Below the pieces are notes generated by a model. That model was given only the letters and a program-made list of their open reading frames with translations. It searched no databases and was not told where the DNA came from. A stretch of 64,000 bases of DNA from Athripsodes cinereus (lineage: Eukaryota > Arthropoda > Insecta > Trichoptera > Leptoceridae): the NCBI GenBank assembly GCA_947579605.1, contig OX388320.1:5208001-5272000 (forward strand), in the 5' to 3' direction. The stretch's first letter is position 1, and each line of letters begins with the position of its first letter. Both the position numbers and the translations under genes were made by a program. Below, piece by piece: positions 58,474 to 64,000 of the stretch.

Positions 58474-61400
58474 GAAGTAATCAAAACGGCGTTTTTAACA
58501 ATACAACCACGGAAAGATCAATAGTAACTAGAGTGCGAACAGATATATTATCTAGTACAGACTCACGCACATATCACAGAGATATAATTACACTTATAGA
58601 TTCTGCGGCTTCCCATAATATAATTCATAAATCATTAATAAAAGATTCTCCAATACGATGTGATGTAGAAAATTTATATACAGGGGCTGCAACTGGTAGA
58701 TTACATGTGGATGGTGAAATCATATTAAATATTTGTATAGCGGGAGTCAAGATGCAGGTAAAGTTTTTAGTAGTTGACTCAATTAGAGAAAAATTAATCT
58801 TGGGATATAAGTGGTTGAAGTCGCAGGGTGCGGTTATAGATTTTATGAGAAATACTTTACATTTTGGCCTCGATTCTAGATCAACAGTACATTTGGTTCC
58901 TATGAAATGTCGGGAAAGTATTGGGGAAGTAAAGTTTCCGGACATAAGTAAATTAAACAAGAGTGAAAGGGAGGAAGTTCTTTGTGTTCTGAAAGAATTC
59001 AAAGACCTTTTTACTCCTTATGCAGGTCCGGCCCCACTCACACCGCATAATATTAGGGTCAAGCATAATACACCTATTAGAGTTCCCCCTTATCGTATGT
59101 CAGACAACAAAAAAAGAGTTTTGTATAAAAAAATAGAAGAAATGTTAGCAGATGGTGTCATAGAACCGAGTAAGTCGCCATATAATTTCCCTATAATTTT
59201 AGTACCGAAAAAGGATACGGGTGATTACCGACTATGTATAGATTTCCGTAAATTGAATGAAGTTTCTGAAAATGAACCTTCCGTACTTCCCGTCATCCAA
59301 GAGACCCTTAAAGATTTGGGAGGGGCAAAGTATTTTTCGTGCATTGATCTGAAATCCGGGTATTGGCAGGTCCCTTTAAGCGTGACATCTAGGAATCTCA
59401 CAGGTTTTACTACTCCTGATGGTGCTACCTATCACTTTAAGGTTTTGCCCTTCGGTCTAAAGGGGGCCCCAGCGTGTTTCCAGCGTCTTATGACTCAGGA
59501 AGTATTGGCAGGATACATACGGGAGTTTTGTATAGTCTACTTGGACGATATTGTTATTTTTTCTCCCGATTGGGAAAGTCACTTGCGGCATTTAAAATTA
59601 GTTCTAGAACGTTTACAACAATTCAACCTACGTTGCGCTCCTGATAAGTGTCAGATTGGTAAGACCGAAATTGAGTATTTAGGACATATTGTTTCAGCGG
59701 ATGGTAATCGTCCCAAAGAGTCGTATGGAACTTCGATTGCGTGCTCTCAACCTCCACGGACTCGAAAAGAATTAAGAAAATTCCTTGGTTTATGTAATTG
59801 GGTGCGAGAGTACGTGCCAAAATTTTCCGAAATCGCCGCTCCGCTGACTGACTTACTGAGCACCAAGAAAAGTTTCAAATGGACAGATGATGCGGAAACG
59901 GCTATGACCAATATAAAACGTGCTATTTCACTACCACTTAAACTCTCTCGACCGGATTTTTCACGACGTTTTATTTTACAAACCGATGCGAGTCAATTAG
60001 GAGTGGGAGCCGTACTATACCAACTCAGGGAAGATGGGAGTAAAGATATAATTTCCTACGCTAGTTCCCGATTTAGTGATGCGGAAAGAAAATGGCATTC
60101 AAATGAACAAGAAGCCATGGCCGTTGTATGGGCGATAAAGAGATATCACCCATATCTTGAATCCGGACGTTTTCTGTTGCGCACCGATAACCGGGCCGTT
60201 ACCTGGATGATGAAGGTTAAAAACGAAAAGGCGAAATTTACAAGATGGGCTCTATTGCTTCAGGAGTTTGACTTCGAAATTGAACATTGTCCAGGTAGCG
60301 CTAACGAATTACCTGACTGTTTATCTAGAAATCCACAGGAAGAAGAGGTAGGAGTTAGCGTGGTGGAGCCAGCCGTGTACTTACAAATTGATGCGGACGA
60401 GTCAACGATTGTGCCTGACGTAAATCTTCCGGAAGGGCCCGAGAGGAATCTTGTCGATTCAATACGTCAGAACCAAACGACTGATAAAAAAGTCACGGAA
60501 ATACTTCATAAGCTTAGGCGTAGGTCATTGCGTTCTTATAAACCCACCACCCCGGCGCAGGAGAAGTACCTTTCAAAATTTATGTTGAAAAATCATTATT
60601 TGTGGTATAAAGAACAGGATACGGCACGTGTAGTTGTTCCCCAAGCGAATCAGACAGAAGTAATAAAATATTATCACGACAGTAATGTGGCAAATCACCC
60701 GGGAATAAAAGAGACATTAAGGGCTATTCAAAGAAACTATTATTGGGCGGGCATGAATCAGGACGTAAGACAATACGTCAGAAGGTGTCTGATTTGTCTC
60801 AGAGCTCGAGGTCGCCCAACAAGGCCGTTGGCACCTCAAGGAGCCTGTCAAGCAAAATATCCCTTCGAGATAATTGCCCTTGACTTGATGGGTAACTATC
60901 CCACGTCCACGAGAGGTAATAAGGCAATATTAGTAGTCACTGATATGTATACACGGTGGGTCGAAGCATTTGCGTTACGTTCCACAAAAGCCCACATATT
61001 AATTAGAAAACTCGAAACGGAAATTTTCCCTCGTTTTGGCTACCCACGCGTGTTGTTGACGGATAATGGTGCGCAGTTCGGGCATAGAGCCTGGAAGGTG
61101 GCTCTTCGTCGGTGGCAATGTATACATTGGACTACGTCCATATATCATCCACGCAGCAATGTAACGGAAAGACGAAACCAGGAGATTAAAAAAGCATTAA
61201 GAATACGCTTGCAGAATAACCCACATCGCTATTGGGAAGACTACCTTAATGAGATTCTCGGTTCCCTTCGAACTCGACAGAATGAGGCCATAGGGTGCAC
61301 TCCAAGCCACGCCCTATTTGGCTTAGAAACCAAACGTCCAGGGGAATGGAAATTGGGCACTGTATCTGACTCGGTTACCCCTGATCAGCGGGATCGTGGG

Positions 61401-61703
61401 GTCATAGACGAGGTTATGCGGAAGAATCAGGAGAAATATAGTCGGACGTACGCCCCTGAGTCACATGCCGTGTCCCGTTTTCAGACGGGGCAAGAAGTGA
61501 TGACTAGAGAACACCCATTGTCGAATAAAGCTGCTGGGTTCCACGCGGGATTTGCACCGAAATGGAGTGGTCCCCATAAGATTCTTTTCCCAGTGGGCCG
61601 GGGTCACGTGTACTGGGTGGAGAAGAATGGGAAACCCATCAAAATCCATTCTGACGATCTCAGGCTAGTTCCTGAAGAACCTGAAGATTCTGGTGCAATG
61701 TAA
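58410..61703 (+). CDS. pol: Gypsy Pol: protease, RT, RNase H, integrase
   Basis: The frame is open from 58410, overlapping the Gag end by 64 bases in the -1 frame. Numbering from 58533 as residue 1: aspartic protease LIDSAAS with Asp23; reverse transcriptase with FRKLNEVSE, GLKGAPACFQRLM and YLDDIVIF (Asp338/339); RNase H with LQTDAS (Asp485) and a LRTDNRAVTW block; integrase zinc domain His715, His722, Cys752, Cys755; integrase core Asp784, Asp844, Glu879 (34 residues between the last two); and a SGPHKILFPVGRGHVYWVE end like the GPY/F module. No stop or shift interrupts it. It would make all enzymes needed for reverse transcription and integration. Confidence 0.93.
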   Translation, partial: VFAVFKRVPPERGSRPSCSGLRSNQNGVFNNTTTERSIVTRVRTDILSSTDSRTYHRDIITLIDSAASHNIIHKSLIKDSPIRCDVENLYTGAATGRLHVDGEIILNICIAGVKMQVKFLVVDSIREKLILGYKWLKSQGAVIDFMRNTLHFGLDSRSTVHLVPMKCRESIGEVKFPDISKLNKSEREEVLCVLKEFKDLFTPYAGPAPLTPHNIRVKHNTPIRVPPYRMSDNKKRVLYKKIEEMLADGVIEPSKSPYNFPIILVPKKDTGDYRLCIDFRKLNEVSENEPSVLPVIQETLKDLGGAKYFSCIDLKSGYWQVPLSVTSRNLTGFTTPDGATYHFKVLPFGLKGAPACFQRLMTQEVLAGYIREFCIVYLDDIVIFSPDWESHLRHLKLVLERLQQFNLRCAPDKCQIGKTEIEYLGHIVSADGNRPKESYGTSIACSQPPRTRKELRKFLGLCNWVREYVPKFSEIAAPLTDLLSTKKSFKWTDDAETAMTNIKRAISLPLKLSRPDFSRRFILQTDASQLGVGAVLYQLREDGSKDIISYASSRFSDAERKWHSNEQEAMAVVWAIKRYHPYLESGRFLLRTDNRAVTWMMKVKNEKAKFTRWALLLQEFDFEIEHCPGSANELPDCLSRNPQEEEVGVSVVEPAVYLQIDADESTIVPDVNLPEGPERNLVDSIRQNQTTDKKVTEILHKLRRRSLRSYKPTTPAQEKYLSKFMLKNHYLWYKEQDTARVVVPQANQTEVIKYYHDSNVANHPGIKETLRAIQRNYYWAGMNQDVRQYVRRCLICLRARGRPTRPLAPQGACQAKYPFEIIALDLMGNYPTSTRGNKAILVVTDMYTRWVEAFALRSTKAHILIRKLETEIFPRFGYPRVLLTDNGAQFGHRAWKVALRRWQCIHWTTSIYHPRSNVTERRNQEIKKALRIRLQNNPHRYWEDYLNEILGSLRTRQNEAIGCTPSHALFGLETKRPGEWKLGTVSDSVTPDQRDRGVIDEVMRKNQEKYSRTYAPESHAVSRFQTGQEVMTREHPLSNKAAGFHAGFAPKWSGPHKILFPVGRGHVYWVEKNGKPIKIHSDDLRLVPEEPEDSGAM
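58422..58469 (+). promoter_or_regulatory. -1 ribosomal frameshift signal between gag and pol
   Basis: T TTA AAC at 58422-58428 lies in the Gag frame exactly as X XXY YYZ. After a 7-nt spacer, GCCCGAG (58436-58442) pairs perfectly with CTCGGGC (58463-58469) around a 20-nt loop. The heptamer is inside the 64-nt Gag/Pol overlap. All three elements of a classic -1 signal are present. Confidence 0.88.
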
Positions 61704-61960
61704 ACAGTTAAAAGTAACTCTTAGAACATATTAAATAGTTGTATATATTAGTATGTAGTACGTAGTAAGTAGCTATTAACATTGATGTAGATAATGTGTG
61801 TAAATAATATGAAAATGATAAAATATCAAAATTGAGAGTATATTATCATGGACACTGGGGAGAGTTCTGACATTGTAAATATTGTCTGAATTTTTCGCAG
61901 TAGTTTAGAAAATAATACATTCGCATAACTCATATGTATATTAATTTGTGATTATTGGGC

Positions 61961-62340
61961 GATGCCTATATTATTAAAAAAAAATGTAATGTTAATTATT
62001 GATATTAGATAAAATGATGTAAAATTGTGAAAGGTTCTGATGCCTATATTATAAAAATATGTAATGTTAATTATTGATATTAAAGATAAAATGATGTAAA
62101 ATTGCGAAAGGTTCTGATGCCTATATTATAAAAATATGTAATGTTAATTATTGATATTAAAGATAAAATGATGTAAAATTGCGAAAGGTTCTGATGCCTA
62201 TATTATAAAAATATGTAATGTTAATTATTGATATTAAAGATAAAATGATGTAAAATTGCGAAAGGTTCTGATGCCTATATTATAAAATTATGTTATGTTA
62301 GTTATTGACATTAAAGATAAAATGATGTAAAATTGTGAAA
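61961..62340. repeat. 77-bp tandem array in the Gypsy 3' region
   Basis: Five copies start at 61961, 62039, 62116, 62193 and 62270 with GATGCCTATATTAT. Copies 2-4 are nearly identical, and copies 1 and 5 are more diverged, as expected for expansion by unequal exchange or slippage during reverse transcription. Confidence 0.93.
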
Positions 62341-62701
62341 TGAAAAATAATACTGTTCTGTTGCCCGTTATATTATATAAAAAAAAATATGTATGTTATA
62401 AAAATAGGTAATATTGTATACGACGAGGAATGTTGATTCTCTTTTGATTGTTTGGGTAAAAATTAGTTATAATATTATGTGATATTTTGAGCTATCTAAA
62501 TATGCCTATTGATTTCTCGAGATGTGGGTGTGTTGTTTGCAGAATGTTCTGGTTTATTAGTATGCTTATTTGTGAAAAATTACGTGTCTTTAGAATTCAG
62601 AAACTTATAATTAATCTTCATGCTTATTTTCATTCATTACTTCTATTGGTTTGAGGATTTACCCAATTAAAAAAAAAACAAAAATTCTCTGGCGCCCTTC
62701 T

Positions 62702-62862
62702 TTATATATATGTAATAATGTAACACAATTTCATATTGTCAGTAATAATGTAACCCAATTCCATATATTTGTAATAATGTAACACAATTTCATATTTTCA
62801 GTAATAATGTAACCCAATTCCATATATTTGTAATAATGTAACACAATTTCATATTTTTGGAT
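62702..62862. repeat. Second tandem array, about 58-bp units
   Basis: TGTAATAATGTAACACAATT and CAGTAATAATGTAACCCAAT alternate two and a half times, directly upstream of the polypurine tract. Confidence 0.85.
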
Positions 62863-62882
62863 CAACTGGGGGTGGGCGAGAT

Positions 62883-63583
62883 TGACGTGTGTTTGCTGTG
62901 CTGATGATTCAAAAATATAAATCTCCTTACCTACTAATAAATTAATACCTATTTTTTTCGCTATCCAACTAACTCACTAACTATACCTAAGTAAATTCCT
63001 ATTTCATCAGTGTGGCGAAATCGTGTCTGTCTTCCCGCCTTTAGTAATTAAACATCGTACCTATTTATAATATAGTACCTATTATACATGTACCCCTTTC
63101 AACGTATGGTGAAATCAAAAAGAGAACGTGGATTACGTGGGCTTCCTCTGGGGCAGCACCAAAACCTTGTGGAGGGGTGGTTACAGAGCGGGGAGGACAT
63201 GCGCAGTAGCGACCCCTGCGCGAGCGCCCCTTACTACCATCTACCAAGTCAGTACTGATATCATTCATCATCTGAACTTCATCGGAACAACATTGACTCT
63301 GATGGACCACTAAGCAGTACTGTCCCCAACAATCACAACGAGAGGCGACTTCTGGAAATACCCAATATAAGACACTCTCTGCCATACCATCCTCAGCCGA
63401 GGCAGGGTCTGAAGCAGCCACCAACAGATTCCGTAATAGATTACCTATTAATTTTGAAACTATACAAATTCATGCTTATGTTTTTCTTTTTTTTCTTTTT
63501 GTCTTTAGAATATATTAATTTTTTTTGTTAAACCTGTACTCATGTTTTATTTCTCAGCCATCTCATTCTTCCGATCCATGTCA
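62883..63583 (+). repeat. Right LTR of the Gypsy element (701 bp)
   Basis: Reads identical to 55783-56483. It is followed by the target duplication TAGG and the continuation of the gene C intron (compare 2684 onward in gene A). Confidence 0.93.
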
Positions 63584-63908
63584 TAGGTATAAACAAAAAA
63601 ACCTGCATATTATGTAGGTATACCCTTGCCTGTGCCTAAATCCAATCATAATTTTAACAATATTCTAATATGTAGGTATTGTAGGTACCTATCGATTTAT
63701 TCTGTACATTTATGAACATATTTTTATATTTTCCAGTGCCATCAGCAGAAGGAAGTTCTTTAGCTGATTTACATCACATTGGAGCTGTATTTAAGAAGAA
63801 GGACGATATTACTTTCACGCCTCAATATCCAGTATTTCGTTTTCCAGATGTTAATATTCAGAATAAACAAAAATTATAAAAAAATTAACGAATTTTTACT
63901 ATACCTAC

Positions 63909-64000
63909 TAGGGAATCCAATCCCGCAAAAGCGGGATCCCGTAAATGCGGGATCCCGCACCTTTTTTGCGGGATCAGAAATGCGGGATTACTGATGCGGG
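63909..64000. mobile_element. Start of a TAGGG-type DNA element, cut by window end
   Basis: Downstream of the gene C stop the sequence follows gene A up to ACTATACCTAC. It then switches to TAGGGAATCCAATCCCGC and a series of GCGGGATCCCG palindromes. In gene A that point continues ATTATAAG. The terminus resembles TAGGG-type hAT ends such as that at 46744. The other end is outside the window. Confidence 0.65.

Larger units (their letters stand above)
61704..62882 (+). other. 3' untranslated part of the Gypsy element
   Basis: Non-coding AT-rich sequence between the Pol stop and the right LTR. It contains two tandem arrays (61961-62340 and 62702-62862) and ends in the polypurine tract. No envelope-like frame is present. 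Confidence 0.8.
55783..63583 (+). mobile_element. Ty3/Gypsy LTR retrotransposon, apparently intact
   Basis: LTRs at 55783-56483 and 62883-63583 are 701 bp each and look identical. They start TGACG and end GTCA. The target duplication TAGG is at 55779-55782 and 63584-63587. The gene A intron shows the same site without the element. Three bases after the left LTR, TGGCGCCTCAACTTTGGGAC (56487-56506) is a likely primer-binding site. GGGGGTGGGCGAGAT before the right LTR is the polypurine tract. Gag and Pol are open and joined by a -1 frameshift signal. No third (env) frame is present between Pol and the right LTR. The 859-bp leader holds no coding sequence. Identical LTRs mean a very recent insertion. 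Confidence 0.95.
53248..63879 (+). pseudogene. Arrestin domain-containing gene C, 3' part (exons 3b-7)
   Basis: The remainder of exon 3 runs from the second ACCA to 53352, then exons 53867-54049, 54608-54796, 54947-55127 and 63737-63879 (TAA 63877-63879). The restored exon 3 would be 218 bp against 221 in gene B, in frame. The exons encode the end of Arrestin_N and all of Arrestin_C, with the PPGY motif at the end of exon 6. Exons 4-7 differ from gene A at six bases: G-to-R, A-to-T, I-to-T, P-to-H and E-to-Q changes plus one silent change. Each splice site is intact. The last intron contains the Gypsy element. If transcribed from an LTR, a C-terminal arrestin half could still be made. Confidence 0.88.

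Noticed and set aside
58625..59002. Minus-strand frame of 125 codons in pol
   Set aside because: It is an antisense shadow of the protease/RT coding sequence.
61961..62340. CRISPR-like repeat array
   Set aside because: The repeats are directly adjacent with no spacers, in a eukaryotic retrotransposon.
61704..62882. Possible env gene of an errantivirus
   Set aside because: No open frame of useful length exists between Pol and the right LTR. The region is tandem repeats and AT-rich filler.

Overview
This is eukaryotic, AT-rich (estimated by eye) nuclear DNA. It has spliced genes with GT..AG introns, tRNA-derived SINEs, many 3' tails of non-LTR retrotransposons, and nested DNA transposons. The repeat families, the frequent TAGGTA/TACCTA words and a tandem cluster of alpha-arrestin (ARRDC) genes suggest an insect, most likely a moth or butterfly. 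The host order is inferred from repeat style, not proven.

Host genes. Three arrestin-domain genes lie head to tail on the + strand. Gene A (498-2973) enters the window with its 5' exons missing. Gene B (6480-20226) is complete: seven exons encode about 396 residues. Gene C (30920-63879) has the same seven-exon plan and would encode about 390 residues, but its third exon is split by a 21.3 kb insertion. Its last intron also holds a 7.8 kb Gypsy retrotransposon. The four distal exons of A and C differ at only 6 of 696 bases, so C is a very recent copy of A (or A of C), or the two are haplotypes joined by assembly.

Mobile DNA by region. 1-6.2 kb: SINEs, an intronic foldback, three hAT-type non-autonomous elements, and an RTE-type LINE 3' end nested in one of them. 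7-20 kb (gene B introns): a decayed CR1/L2-like LINE split by a TA-flanked DNA element, a 1.3 kb hAT-type element, a 51-bp minisatellite and LINE tails. 20-31 kb (between B and C): LINE and SINE debris and a decayed hAT transposase. 31.966-53.247 kb: a large LTR-flanked element with 629-bp LTRs and ACCA target duplications, itself a nest. Its left LTR holds an I-group LINE with both ORFs open. Its interior holds a Tc1-type element, a hAT-type element that carries further elements, and a hAT inside another hAT. What remains of its own interior has almost no coding capacity. 55.783-63.583 kb: a Gypsy element with identical 701-bp LTRs, a Gag with three predicted membrane helices, a textbook -1 frameshift signal and an apparently complete Pol. 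The window ends inside another TAGGG-type DNA element.

The most noteworthy points are the exon-3 disruption of gene C with an exactly recoverable empty site, the membrane-type Gag and TTTAAAC stem-loop of the Gypsy element, and the non-coding LTR element that holds several decayed transposons between almost identical LTRs.
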